Part shown: one piece after another, positions 8,923-18,162 of the stretch | Layout of the letters: each line of letters starts with the position of its first letter | How positions within the stretch are numbered: position 1 is the stretch's first letter | Origin: CAYWGR01 sp964458015 | GTDB lineage: Bacteria; Planctomycetota; Planctomycetia; Pirellulales; Thermoguttaceae | Reading direction: 5' to 3' | Assembly: GCA_964458015.1 (NCBI GenBank) | Contig: CAYWGR010000003.1 | Span: 1-64,000, forward strand | Length of the DNA: 64,000 nt | Notes under the pieces: model-generated | The model's input: only the letters and a program-made list of their open reading frames with translations | Database searches by the model: none | Told to the model about the DNA's origin: nothing | Made by a program: the position numbers and the translations under genes

Positions 8923-9522
8923 CTAGTGCATCATGACCAGTTGAATGAGTTCGGCGAGGGATGAGGCCCCCATTTTTTTCATGAGCTTGGCACGACGGTC
9001 TTCGATCGTGCGCGTGCTGAGACCGAGTTCCGAGGCGATTTCCTTGTTCAGCTTTCCTTCAAGGATCAGATTCAGAACTTCGCGTTCGCCGGGGGTGAGT
9101 TTGGTCAGCCGTTCATCGGCGCGTTGCCGCCGCGCGCGACGGCGACGGCTTTGCATATCTTGTTCCAGGGCTTTGCGTATGCTGTCCCAAAGGGCTTGTT
9201 CCTGGACCGGCTTCTCCAGGAAGTTGATCGCGCCCAACTGCATTGCCTCGACCGCCATGGGGATGTTTCCGTGCCCTGTAACAAATACAACGGGCAAGGC
9301 GATCTTATCATGGACCAACTTGCGTTGTAGTTCCAACCCACTCATGCCGGGCATGGCTACGTCCAAAACCAAACAGCCGGGTTGGTGATGGTAGGCTTCC
9401 AGAAATTCGGCGGCAGATGAGAAGGTAGCTACGTGCGGAAAGACGACTTTTACCAAAGCCGTCAAAGACCGCAATGCGGCGGGGTCGTCATCAACTATGA
9501 AAACCGTGGCTTCGTCGTTCAA
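8923..9522 (-). CDS. FixJ/NarL-type response regulator
   Basis: 199 aa. The receiver domain (about 5-120) has the acidic pocket DDD (11-13), the phospho-acceptor Asp54 in LVLDVAMPGMSG, and FLEKP near residue 103. A LuxR-type helix-turn-helix (about 137-199) contains LTPGEREVLNLILEGKLNKEIA and STRTIEDRRAKLMKK. The order and spacing are typical of FixJ/TtrR regulators. No histidine kinase is adjacent, so the partner is encoded elsewhere or the regulator is an orphan. It is convergent with the DUF4091 gene. Confidence 0.9.
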   Translation of the reverse strand: MNDEATVFIVDDDPAALRSLTALVKVVFPHVATFSSAAEFLEAYHHQPGCLVLDVAMPGMSGLELQRKLVHDKIALPVVFVTGHGNIPMAVEAMQLGAINFLEKPVQEQALWDSIRKALEQDMQSRRRRARRQRADERLTKLTPGEREVLNLILEGKLNKEIASELGLSTRTIEDRRAKLMKKMGASSLAELIQLVMMH

Positions 9523-9875
9523 GAGGCACCACTATTCCATTAAAAAAGACACTCTGCCCCATCAGCCCTTTCTAACATATTTCGGTTTACCACATAGTAA
9601 GTATATGATGCAATTGCTATTCCCCCCTTATGAACGTGGAAATCCACATATCTGGAGGGTATAAAAAACTTTATAGGCGAATTAGGCGAATTCATTAGAG
9701 TATTAGTAGATGGAATTGCGATAATTCGCTCGCTACACAGAGGGGGACTGCAAGGCCACGGCCGATTGCGTAGGGACTTTTGCCGGCGATGGCTTCCCTG
9801 TTTTGCCTAGGAGTTCCGTCTGCCCTGCGATGTGGTAAGATTGCATGATTCCCTTCAAGTCAAGGAACATTTCAC
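9523..9875. other. Divergent intergenic region, 353 bp, AT-rich
   Basis: This region is noticeably more AT-rich than the flanking genes and should carry promoters for the response regulator and the decarboxylase. A short direct repeat AGGCGAATT occurs twice around 9676-9691. I see no recognisable RNA gene or riboswitch. Confidence 0.4.
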
Positions 9876-10847
9876 GTGTCGATCAAACGCATACTGGTAA
9901 CGGGCGGTGCAGGATTCCTTGGTTCGCATTTATGCGAACGATTGGTCGAGAAGGGTCATGATGTGATCTGTCTCGATAATTTCTTTACCAGTCAAAAGTC
10001 GAACGTCGCGCATTTGCTGAACCGGACCAATTTCGAGCTGATCCGCCACGACGTTACATTACCGATTTTTTTAGAGGTTGACGAAATCTACAATCTGGCC
10101 TGTCCGGCCGCGCCGGGCCATTATCAGTATAATCCCATCAAGACGATGAAGACCTCGGTGTTGGGAGCCATCAACGTGCTGGGCATGGCCAAACGTTGCC
10201 ATGCCAAGGTGCTTCAAGCTTCGACCAGCGAGGTCTACGGCGATCCCGACGTGCATCCTCAGGTCGAAAGCTATCGCGGCATAGTGAATTGCATTGGCCC
10301 GCGCGCCTGTTACGATGAAGGCAAGCGTGCGGCGGAAACCCTGATGATGGACTATCACCGCCGCAATCGCGTCAATGTCCGCATCGTGCGAATTTTCAAC
10401 ACCTACGGCCCTCGCATGCATCCCTATGACGGCCGCGTGGTTTCGAACTTCATTTGCCAAGCGATGGCCAACCAGGACATCACCATTTTCGGCACCGGAT
10501 CGCAAACCCGCTCGTTCTGCTACCGCGACGATTTGATCGAAGGGATGATCCGCATGATGGATGGCCCGGACGATTTCGTGGGGCCGGTCAACATCGGCAA
10601 TCCGGGCGAATTCACGATCTTGGAATTAGCCAACTTGGTGATCGAATTGACGGAATCGAAGTCGAAGCTGGTTTACCGCAATTTGCCTGTCGATGATCCC
10701 ATGCAGCGTCAGCCCGACATCACGCTGGCCAGGCGATATCTCCAGTGGAGCCCCGTGATTGAACTGCGTGAAGGACTCATGAAGACGATCGAGTGGTTCC
10801 GCTCGATCGACATGACCCACTACCGCCCGCCGACGCCGAATTTCTAA
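9876..10847 (+). CDS. uxs: UDP-glucuronate decarboxylase (UDP-xylose synthase family)
   Basis: 323 aa extended short-chain dehydrogenase. The NAD-binding loop is TGGAGFLGSH near residue 10. The catalytic Tyr-Lys pair is in ACYDEGKRAAETL with an upstream STSEVYGDP (Ser/Thr). The IYNLACPAAPGHYQ, RIFNTYGPRMHP and SFCYRDDLIEGM blocks are diagnostic for UXS. It converts UDP-glucuronate to UDP-xylose for surface polysaccharide synthesis. The start is GTG at 9876, with AAGG about 10 nt upstream. A dTDP-glucose dehydratase relative is possible but less likely given the ACPAAP motif. Confidence 0.9.
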   Translation: MSIKRILVTGGAGFLGSHLCERLVEKGHDVICLDNFFTSQKSNVAHLLNRTNFELIRHDVTLPIFLEVDEIYNLACPAAPGHYQYNPIKTMKTSVLGAINVLGMAKRCHAKVLQASTSEVYGDPDVHPQVESYRGIVNCIGPRACYDEGKRAAETLMMDYHRRNRVNVRIVRIFNTYGPRMHPYDGRVVSNFICQAMANQDITIFGTGSQTRSFCYRDDLIEGMIRMMDGPDDFVGPVNIGNPGEFTILELANLVIELTESKSKLVYRNLPVDDPMQRQPDITLARRYLQWSPVIELREGLMKTIEWFRSIDMTHYRPPTPNF

Positions 10848-10950
10848 GGGCTTATCCCAATACTATCCATGCTCTCTTTGGGCAAGTGGTGAGTGGTGTG
10901 GTCTTTTGGAAGGTGACCCACATGGAAAAAGTGATGTTTTTTGAATAAAC

Positions 10951-10989
10951 AGCCCTCACCCTAACCCTCTCCCAAAGGGAGAGGGGACT
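10951..10989. repeat. REP-like palindrome
   Basis: CCCTCTCCC-AAA-GGGAGAGGG (10965-10985) is a perfect 9-bp stem with a 3-nt loop, preceded by CCCTCACCCTAA. The same element, inverted, is inside the first prepilin gene at 38824-38858. This palindrome type is widespread as an intergenic repeat in many bacteria. Confidence 0.75.
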
Positions 10990-11033
10990 TGTTCTCATGT
11001 TTTGGGATAGACGCTAAGTTACTCGTCCGCAAG

Positions 11034-13142
11034 TTACTCGTCCGCGAACACGCGGGTGCTCTCTTCCTTGGTGACCGGGGTTTGCATGTCGTCGGTCAGC
11101 AGTTGGAAGCGGACGCGGAGATCGCCGGCCTTCAGGGCTTTCGCACGAATGCGATAGGTCGTGTCGGCCTTGGGAGCCAAGCGAGATAGACCGTCGAAGG
11201 TGATTCGATCGCTTTCGACGGTATGGCGCGTCGGGCCCTCGGCAGCGGTAGCTTTCAACTCAGGCGGAATAATCACGGCCAGCCGCACATTGGACGCCGC
11301 TTTCGAGCCTTGGTTGAGCACGTGAACTTCGTAAGTGGTTTCGCCGCCCAGTTCCAAAGGATCCGCGGTGTCGGCCACCTGGAATAGAATCGCGGCAAGA
11401 CCCTCGACCATCACCGGCTGCTCCTTTTCGGCAGTCAAGCCTTTTTGAGCCGTTCCGCGGAGTTTAAGAGCGTATTGTCCGGCCTCGACCGGCATGGTCA
11501 CGAGTTCGACGCTGCCGGTTTCGTTGGCGGGCAGTTCTTCCAACCGCCAGCGAACGGTTCGCGTGGATTCTTCATAGTAGCCGGCGTTGTTCGCACTGAC
11601 AAATTTGAGACCCTGGGGCAGACTTGCCGCGAGCTCGACTTGTTTGGCGGGGGCCGTGCCGGGGTTTGTCACCGACAACTGGTACGTGGCCTGACGTTCC
11701 AAGTAGCGACGCTTCGGACCTTCCATGACCACGTCCAACTGCGGTGCAAGCACTTCGATATCGAATTTATCCTCGGCGCGGAGATTGCCGTCGCCTCGGG
11801 CGCTCAGCATGTTGGTCAGCGGACCGGGGCGGCCGGCCGTCATTGGCAATTCAAGCTTGCGGCTCTCGCCGGGCTTCAGATCGCCGACTTCGTATTCCAG
11901 CTCGGTGCCGGCGGGATGTTGCAATCCCGGCGGAATGCGTTCTTCGACCACGACGCCCGTGGCGGTGCCGGTGCCGGGGTTGGAAATTGTAATCGTCAGA
12001 TTCAGCTTATCGCCGATCAGCACTTTTCGAGGCGCGGAGGTTTCAACGACCAATTGCGGCCGGGTGGCAATGCATCGAGCCGAGGCATCGGCTCCGAACA
12101 ACACCGTGGCCACGCTGCCGATCTCGCCTTCCGAGGTCGGAATCAATTGCATTTCAACCGCGGTCTCTTCGCCGGGACCGATGGTTCCCAGAGTCCAAAC
12201 GATTTCGCCCCGGGCTCCGGTTGTTGCGCGCGGCACCGTGCCGCGCAAGCTTGTTCCCTTGGGTACTAAATCGTGAATTTCAACGGCACAGGCGGGAATC
12301 TGACCGACATTTTTCACCACGGTCCGGAAACTGGCCGGCTTGCCGACCTGCACTTCCTTGGGCGCTAGCTTCTGGATCATAAGCTGCGGTGCTTGAACCC
12401 CTTCGAGCTGCTTGGCTCCAGGCTGGCCGGTCCCTTCGCTCTCTGCAACAGGCTCCGTCACCCGGCGATTCGTTTCCGGCGCGGAAGCGGTGCGGTCTGA
12501 TTTCAGCGCACGCGGTTGATTGGCAGGCATGGCAAACGGATCGGCCTTAAACTGTGCCGGCTCCTGCGTGTCTACCGTCGGCGAAGCAGGGTATCGTTCG
12601 TTGCCGCGCGGGGCCGCCGCACGCTCGGGCCGTGCCGCATAACGGTTGTCGGCCGAGCGATTCGTCTCTGCCGGCATCAAGGAGGGGCCGTTGGCCGGCT
12701 GTTCGGCCGATGCCGGGACGACTTTATTTTGCGGATAGCGATCCTTCTCGACGGCGTTGATGGCATTTGCATTGTTGCCATAAGGCGAAGAAGATGTTGC
12801 GGGCCTTGCCGAGGAAGGCCCCGAGGCGGTGTTTTCATTACGCCGGGCGGATAGCCCGAAGGGATCGGCCGCCGGGCGCCGGGCGGCCGGGGCGGCCGTG
12901 GAAGATGCCGGGACTTGCACGGTTTGAGAAGGCGCGGATGTCGAGGACCGCAACGGATTGACTTCGCTTGTCGGCGGCGTCAACACTGGACGGTTGCTCC
13001 CTTCGGCAACGGTCAATGAACCGCCGCCCGCCGAATCGTCAGGCGTCAGGTTGTCGTTGCCCCGCTGGGCGTTGGCAATGGCAATCCAACCCAGAATAAC
13101 CACGGTTCCCAAGGCACCGATGCGGAGGAGAAGAATTTTCAT
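11034..13142 (-). CDS. Exported DUF11/CARDB-type repeat protein
   Basis: 702 aa from the ATG at 13142; the frame continues upstream to 13508, but the signal-like segment MKILLLRIGALGTVVILGWIA starts here. Residues about 30-270 are low-complexity, rich in Ser, Pro, Ala and Asn, probably disordered. Residues about 290-700 hold about four to five Ig-like DUF11 repeats, each with an NxGxxxAxxVxxxxxxP core (for example NVGQIPACAVEIHDLVP, NPGTGTATGVVVEERIP, NPGTAPAKQVELAASLP, NQGSKAASNVRLAVIIP). These domains are structural or adhesive. The gene is likely for a cell-envelope protein, common in planctomycetes. A 15-bp tandem duplication (11016-11045) covers its stop codon. Confidence 0.8.
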   Translation of the reverse strand: MKILLLRIGALGTVVILGWIAIANAQRGNDNLTPDDSAGGGSLTVAEGSNRPVLTPPTSEVNPLRSSTSAPSQTVQVPASSTAAPAARRPAADPFGLSARRNENTASGPSSARPATSSSPYGNNANAINAVEKDRYPQNKVVPASAEQPANGPSLMPAETNRSADNRYAARPERAAAPRGNERYPASPTVDTQEPAQFKADPFAMPANQPRALKSDRTASAPETNRRVTEPVAESEGTGQPGAKQLEGVQAPQLMIQKLAPKEVQVGKPASFRTVVKNVGQIPACAVEIHDLVPKGTSLRGTVPRATTGARGEIVWTLGTIGPGEETAVEMQLIPTSEGEIGSVATVLFGADASARCIATRPQLVVETSAPRKVLIGDKLNLTITISNPGTGTATGVVVEERIPPGLQHPAGTELEYEVGDLKPGESRKLELPMTAGRPGPLTNMLSARGDGNLRAEDKFDIEVLAPQLDVVMEGPKRRYLERQATYQLSVTNPGTAPAKQVELAASLPQGLKFVSANNAGYYEESTRTVRWRLEELPANETGSVELVTMPVEAGQYALKLRGTAQKGLTAEKEQPVMVEGLAAILFQVADTADPLELGGETTYEVHVLNQGSKAASNVRLAVIIPPELKATAAEGPTRHTVESDRITFDGLSRLAPKADTTYRIRAKALKAGDLRVRFQLLTDDMQTPVTKEESTRVFADE

Positions 13143-13312
13143 AATAATTCCCCAAATAAAGGGGGTGTCTCTCGATGAAAAGAGGCCGGATGGCAATACA
13201 ATCGGGCGGCTTAGTACCAAAAACCGGCTGATAAGGGAAGACCAGTTCGGAAAAAGAAAGGGACGTTGCTCCAAGGCATTGCCGCCACTGGGGGCATTCG
13301 GATCTAATGGGA

Positions 13313-13402
13313 AAATTCCAAATTCCAATGTTCCATGACCAAGATAGGACGTCCCTGTATTTGGTACATTGGATATTGAACCTTGGAATTTGAACCTTGG
13401 GC
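13313..13402. repeat. Degenerate heptanucleotide array upstream of mnmA
   Basis: Units such as CATTGGA, TATTGAA, CCTTGGA and CCAATGT recur with 7-nt spacing between the divergent DUF11 and mnmA genes. The array ends only 8 nt before the mnmA ATG, leaving no clear Shine-Dalgarno sequence. It is the same unit type as the CATTGAA blocks flanking ubiD. Confidence 0.7.
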
Positions 13403-13410
13403 CTTTCCGC

Positions 13411-14562
13411 ATGTCCCGTGTAATCCTGGCAATGTCCGGCGGTGTCGATAGCAGCGTGGCGGCTTGGCTGCTGCGCGAGCAGGGCCACGATGTCATCGGA
13501 TTGTTCATGCGGCATGGCCAGGATCATCTCCCCTCGGCTGCGGCTCGAACGTGTGAAGGCGGCAGTTGCAAGCAAGGCTGTTGCACGGCGGCCGATGCGG
13601 CCGACGCCCGACGTGTGGCGGATATGCTGGGAATCCCGTTTCATGCCGTTAATTTCCAGGACGAATTTGCACGGATCGTCGATTATTTTGTTGCACAATA
13701 CACAGCCGGCCGGACGCCCAACCCCTGTATCGTCTGCAACACATGGCTCAAGTTCGGCAAGTTGTTCGAGTATGCCGACCGTCTCGGAGCGGAGTATGTG
13801 GCCACGGGCCACTATGCCCGGCTGATTTCGCAGCCCGACGGTTCGGTAGGTCTTTATCGCGGCTGCGATGCCTCGAAAGATCAGTCTTATGTGTTATTTG
13901 GAATTTCCCGGCCGCTGCTTTCACGCATGTTATTGCCGGTGGGCGAATTCCATAAAGAAGAGATTCGCGGGATGGCCGAGCGGTTAGGATTGCGAGTGGC
14001 AGCCAAGCGCGACAGCCAAGAGATTTGCTTTGTTCCCGACCAGGATCATGCCCGTTTTATTCGTGAACGATGCGAAAGCTTGGATACCGCGGGCGAAGTG
14101 GTGACCGTCGAGGGCGAGGTTGTGGGCCGGCACGATGGTTTCGAGCGATTCACCGTCGGGCAGCGTAAGGGGCTACGGCTGGCGTTTGGCACGCCGCGTT
14201 ATGTGGTTCGGATCGAGCCCGACACGCATCGTGTGGTGATTGGCACCCAGGATCAACTTGCCCGGAGCGAACTGACCGCCGCCGAGGCCAATTGGTTGGT
14301 GGATGTTGGGGGCGAGTGGCAAGGAACGACAGGGGATAGAGTAAATGAGGGAGAAAATGCCAACCTCCCCTCTCCCCATTCTACTTTTGCCAGCCAAGTG
14401 AAAATCCGTTACCGCAGCCGGCCTGCGGAAGCAATGGTGGAATTGCTGCCCGGCGGTCGTTTTCAGGTGCGGTTTGCGGAGCCATCCTACGGCGTTGCCC
14501 CCGGTCAGGCTGCCGTTTGTTACCGGCACGACCAAGTCCTGGGTGGTGGCTGGATCGAGTAA
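13411..14562 (+). CDS. mnmA: tRNA-specific 2-thiouridylase MnmA
   Basis: 383 aa from the ATG at 13411; the frame opens earlier, but the family N-terminus MSRVILAMSGGVDSS begins here. The PP-loop SGGVDSS is at 9-15. Cys106 in NPCIVCN and Cys206 in SQEICFVP match the two catalytic cysteines of the family, which thiolates U34 of tRNA Lys, Glu and Gln. ATGHYARL and KDQSYVLFGI are also present. A cysteine-rich stretch (C48, C53, C57, C58) is seen in a subset of homologues. About 25 residues near 300-330 look like an insertion (see findings). Confidence 0.95.
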   Translation: MSRVILAMSGGVDSSVAAWLLREQGHDVIGLFMRHGQDHLPSAAARTCEGGSCKQGCCTAADAADARRVADMLGIPFHAVNFQDEFARIVDYFVAQYTAGRTPNPCIVCNTWLKFGKLFEYADRLGAEYVATGHYARLISQPDGSVGLYRGCDASKDQSYVLFGISRPLLSRMLLPVGEFHKEEIRGMAERLGLRVAAKRDSQEICFVPDQDHARFIRERCESLDTAGEVVTVEGEVVGRHDGFERFTVGQRKGLRLAFGTPRYVVRIEPDTHRVVIGTQDQLARSELTAAEANWLVDVGGEWQGTTGDRVNEGENANLPSPHSTFASQVKIRYRSRPAEAMVELLPGGRFQVRFAEPSYGVAPGQAAVCYRHDQVLGGGWIE

Positions 14563-14910
14563 AGACCCCTCTTTATAGCTATGCTGCTAATAATTACCAT
14601 ATTTCTAGGGGGGGTTGCGCATTTCCCGCCCTTTAGTCCATTGACGTAACGGAAATAATGGTTATGTTAATTATCCAGTTGGGCAGAGCTCTTTGAGCAC
14701 GGATGAATGTTTGTCTATTGCCCGGCGTAAAATGCTTTTTTAATGGATGGAGGCAGCGTTAGCGACCATAAGCTTCAACCGTAAGAAAACTCCTCGCCGG
14801 GTATGGCCTTGCTAGGTCTCTCGACTCGAAGGGGAATTTCTCGGAGAAGTCCATCGGTCGCAAGCCGTTCGAGCTTGATAACTCGCAACGGCAGGGAGTT
14901 TTTGATTGCT
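14563..14910. other. Intergenic region, 348 bp, nothing recognised
   Basis: AT-rich stretches (14580-14680) could hold a promoter for the sigma-54 activator. I tested TTGGGCAGAGCTCTTTGAGC for a -24/-12 signature and the GG-GC spacing does not fit. No RNA gene seen. Confidence 0.35.
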
Positions 14911-15861
14911 ATGAGTGTATCTCCGCGTACAGAAACGATCTCTCTACCGATCATCGGCGTTTCTAAAGCAATCCGCGATGTTCTCGCGCTCATTGATAGT
15001 GCTGCTCCCAGTGATTGCTGTGTTCTGATCGAAGGCGAAAGCGGCACCGGCAAAGAACTTTTGGCGCGCAGACTCTGTGCGAAAAGCCGCCGCAAAAATC
15101 AACCAATGATCCCCGTCAACTGCGCGGGCATCAGCCAGTCGTTGTTCGAAAGTCAATTCTTTGGGCATGTCCGCGGCGCGTTCACCGGCGCGGAGCAGAA
15201 TATGCTCGGCATGGTTCGGTCGGCCAACGGCGGCACCCTGTTCCTGGATGAAGTCGCCGAAATCCCCTTGAACGTGCAGCCTAAGTTGTTGCGCGTGATT
15301 CAAGAGCAGGAAGTCATGCCGGTCGGTCATCCGATACCTATAAAAACGGATACCCGGTTTATTGCCGGCACGAACCGGAACCTGCGTTCCATGGTCGAGC
15401 GCGGTGAGTTCCGACAAGATCTTTACTACCGGCTGAATATCGTCCGCGTCATGGTTCCGTCGTTGCGTGAACGGCCGGAAGATATTTCGGTTTTGCTCGA
15501 TCATTTTCTCGCGATTTATGCGAAACGCTACGGCCGCAAGGAAATGACGATCAGTTCGGCGGTGCGAAGCCTGTTGGTCGGCTATCCTTGGCCGGGCAAC
15601 GTTCGCGAGTTAGCGGCTTGGGTCGAGCGGCTTTATGCCACGGGCCTTGAAGCCGAAGTGTTGATTGAAATGTTGCTGTTGGAAGGGCAACCGCAGCGAA
15701 ACACTCCTCGAAACCCAATGAGCTTGGAGCAAGTCGAGCGCCAAGCGATCGTCCAGGCGATGGACCTTTCCGATTCCAACCAGAGGCAGGCGGCGAAGAT
15801 GCTGAAAGTTCACCGCGCCACGCTGGCCCGGAAGCTGAAAAAGTTCAACCTCCTATCGTAA
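14911..15861 (+). CDS. Sigma-54-dependent transcriptional activator without sensor domain
   Basis: 316 aa from the ATG at 14911, preceded by GGCAGGGAG; a frame open from 14803 would add 36 residues with no domain. The AAA+ core has Walker A GESGTGKE, the sigma-54 contact loop GAFTGA (in GHVRGAFTGAEQ), Walker B TLFLDEVAEI and the R-finger region FRQDLYYRLNIV. The C-terminus ends in a Fis-type HTH (NQRQAAKMLKVHRATLARKL). Only about 20 residues precede the AAA+ domain, so there is no receiver, PAS or GAF input domain. It would be a PspF-like or constitutively competent activator, controlled by partner protein or expression level. Confidence 0.88.
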   Translation: MSVSPRTETISLPIIGVSKAIRDVLALIDSAAPSDCCVLIEGESGTGKELLARRLCAKSRRKNQPMIPVNCAGISQSLFESQFFGHVRGAFTGAEQNMLGMVRSANGGTLFLDEVAEIPLNVQPKLLRVIQEQEVMPVGHPIPIKTDTRFIAGTNRNLRSMVERGEFRQDLYYRLNIVRVMVPSLRERPEDISVLLDHFLAIYAKRYGRKEMTISSAVRSLLVGYPWPGNVRELAAWVERLYATGLEAEVLIEMLLLEGQPQRNTPRNPMSLEQVERQAIVQAMDLSDSNQRQAAKMLKVHRATLARKLKKFNLLS

Positions 15862-16179
15862 ACGTCGCGGGGGCGACGTCTTTGTTTGGAGGCAATTGCT
15901 TTTCATCACGTAGGGTGCGTCCGCGACGCACCATCGGTGAATTTTCATGGATTGTGGTGCGTCGCGGACGCACCCTACGCAAGCCGAAGCTTCGCATCGC
16001 TCGACCCACCCCTACGCTTTTCCTAAATTCAACCATTGGTTGGCCCTGACGAACTATCTCATGGACTTGTTCGTACTGCGGTCCTGGGGTATTATACGGC
16101 ATAGTTAGTGCCATCCACCGAACGGTCACGAACGTTCGATTCCCCCCCCTCTCTCCCCTTCCTTTTTGGAGCGTTCCCC
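15862..16179. repeat. Intergenic region with perfect 25-bp inverted repeat
   Basis: 15909-15933 and 15955-15979 are exact reverse complements (arm beginning CGTAGGGTGCGTCCGCG) separated by 21 nt. Each arm is itself near-palindromic (TGCGTCCGCGACGCA). This is a repeat-element signature, not a normal terminator, as no T tract follows. A C8 run (16142-16149) lies 31 bp before the fucosidase start. Confidence 0.75.
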
Positions 16180-17961
16180 ATGCAGGTAATTGCTGCCATA
16201 CAATCGCGGTGTCTTTTCACCATCATTGCGTCGATTGGTCTGATTTACACTGCCGGATCGGCAAAGGCGGATACAGCCACGGAGACTGCGGAGCAACGGA
16301 ACCAACGCATGGCTTGGTGGCGTGAAGCACGATTCGGCATGTTCATTCATTGGGGACTTTATTCCGTGCCGGCCGGTGTTTGGAACGGAAAGCCGGTCAG
16401 TTGTTTCGGCGAGTGGATCATGCACGGTAAATATGGTGCAAAGATTCCTGTCAAGGAATACGAACAATTGGCCGCCCGCTTCAATCCAACCAAGTTCGAT
16501 GCGCACCAGTGGGTTGCCATCGCCAAGAACGCCGGCATGAAGTACATCATCATCACCACGAAGCACCATGATGGCTTCGCGATGTTTCACTCGAAGGCCG
16601 ACCCCTCATTTAACATTTACGACTCCACACCTTTCCATCGCGATCCCATGAAGGAATTGGCCGAGGAGTGCCGTAAACAGGATATCAAGTTGGGGTTCTA
16701 CTATTCCATCGGCGTAGACTGGCATCACCCCGGCGCAGCCCGCGGCGCTCAGATCGAACCGTGGGATAATGCTCAAAAAGGTGATATGACGGAGTATGTT
16801 CGCAAGGTGGCCGCCCCCCAGGTTCGTGAACTGCTGTCCGAATATGGTCCGGTGTCGGTTCTTTGGTGGGACGGCAGCGATGATATGACGAAGGAACGGA
16901 CCGCGATTATCCAGCCATTGCTGAAGCTTCAGCCCGGACTGATCACCAACAATCGGTTGGGTGAAGGATGCAACGGCGATACCGAAACCCCCGAGGGAAT
17001 CATTCCTCCGACTGGTTTTCCTCGGGATTGGGAAACTTGCATGACCATGAACAATACCTGGGGGTATCGGTCGGATGATCAGAATTGGAAATCGCCGGAA
17101 ACGCTGGTGCGCAATTTGGTAGATATCGCCAGCAAGGGCGGCAACTACCTTTTGAACATCGGCCCCACAGGCGAAGGGCTAATCCCGCAAGCTAGCATCG
17201 ATCGCATGGCGGAGATCGGCAAGTGGACGGCCGTCAATGGCGAGGCAATCTATGGCACCACCGCCAGCCCTTATAGCCAGCAGCTTGCCTGGGGCCGTTG
17301 CACGCAAAAACCCGGCCGACTCTACTTGCATGTCTTTGATTGGCCGAACGGAAAACTGCTGGTGCCGCGATTGAGTAACCATGTGCTGAAAGCTTATCTT
17401 TTGGCCGACCCATCTCGCACGCCGTTGAAAACAACGCGCTATGCAGATGGTGTTGCCGTGGAGTTGCCGGCGGCGGCACCCGATAGGATCGCATCAGTCG
17501 TCGTCCTGGAAATCGATGGCAAACCAAACATCGCGCCACTGGTTGCCACCGAGGCGGCCGACGGCACGATCACTTTGGCGTCACTCAATGCCGTCGTCCA
17601 CGGAAAAGCCACTCAACCCGATCTTGTCAATTTGCATGTCTGCATCAGCAGTTGGCGAGAGAATGCGTGGGCGAGTCTCGAGTTCCAGACAGCAACACCC
17701 GGCACATTCGACGTGGAAATCACATTTGATTGTGACAATGCATGCGCCGGCAGCGAATACTTGCTTGCCGTTGGGGAACAAACGCTTCCGGGCAAAGTCG
17801 AAGGAACCGGAGGAGGCTGGGGCAACTTCGTCACCAAAAAATTGGGTAGCGTGCACCTCGTTCAACCGGGACGCTTCACGTTGTCCGTCAAGCCTAAGAA
17901 CATGTCGTCCCCCATGGTGATGAACCTGGAGACCATCACGCTAAGACGCGTAAAACCTTAG
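16180..17961 (+). CDS. Secreted alpha-L-fucosidase, GH29
   Basis: 593 aa from the ATG at 16180, with TTGGAG upstream; an in-frame ATG at 16108 is rejected because the signal peptide (LFTIIASIGLIYTAGSAKA) follows 16180. GH29 landmarks include RFGMFIHWGLYSVPAG (51-66), TTKHHDGFAMF (127-137), and WWDGSDD, where Asp231 is the expected nucleophile. LINIGPTGEG-like LLNIGPTGEG marks the end of the catalytic barrel. A beta-sandwich C-terminal domain (about 480-593) follows. It removes alpha-L-fucosyl residues from extracellular glycans, fitting the other secreted carbohydrate-active proteins nearby. Confidence 0.93.
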   Translation: MQVIAAIQSRCLFTIIASIGLIYTAGSAKADTATETAEQRNQRMAWWREARFGMFIHWGLYSVPAGVWNGKPVSCFGEWIMHGKYGAKIPVKEYEQLAARFNPTKFDAHQWVAIAKNAGMKYIIITTKHHDGFAMFHSKADPSFNIYDSTPFHRDPMKELAEECRKQDIKLGFYYSIGVDWHHPGAARGAQIEPWDNAQKGDMTEYVRKVAAPQVRELLSEYGPVSVLWWDGSDDMTKERTAIIQPLLKLQPGLITNNRLGEGCNGDTETPEGIIPPTGFPRDWETCMTMNNTWGYRSDDQNWKSPETLVRNLVDIASKGGNYLLNIGPTGEGLIPQASIDRMAEIGKWTAVNGEAIYGTTASPYSQQLAWGRCTQKPGRLYLHVFDWPNGKLLVPRLSNHVLKAYLLADPSRTPLKTTRYADGVAVELPAAAPDRIASVVVLEIDGKPNIAPLVATEAADGTITLASLNAVVHGKATQPDLVNLHVCISSWRENAWASLEFQTATPGTFDVEITFDCDNACAGSEYLLAVGEQTLPGKVEGTGGGWGNFVTKKLGSVHLVQPGRFTLSVKPKNMSSPMVMNLETITLRRVKP

Positions 17962-18162
17962 CCGCTTTCTCACCACAGGGCGGCAGGGCCGCCAACCAAT
18001 GCGAGCTGCCGCTCGGAACAAGACACCCGCTCCCGTTGGTCGCTAAACTTTGTGAAAAAGTTCACGATCTTTGGGGTTAGTTGTACAGTGGTCCGTAGAC
18101 GCACCAAGACCTGCGTGTCGCTTCACGAATAGTATCGGTGCGTCAAGGAATCGCTCCACCGC

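Noticed and set aside
13143..13508. N-terminal extension of the DUF11 protein
   Set aside because: It overlaps the divergent mnmA start and the repeat array; the signal-like segment starts at 13142.
13865..13900. Loss of the second catalytic cysteine of MnmA (KDQSYVLF has Ser)
   Set aside because: The family cysteine is in the later SQEICF motif, which is intact (Cys206).
14680..14705. Possible sigma-54 promoter TTGGGCAGAGCTCTTTGAGC
   Set aside because: The distance between GG and GC elements is 14-15 nt rather than 12, so the signature fails.
17980..18160. tRNA or small RNA between fucosidase and rseP
   Set aside because: Only a short GGCGGC-AGG-GCCGCC palindrome is visible; no cloverleaf or T-loop sequence.
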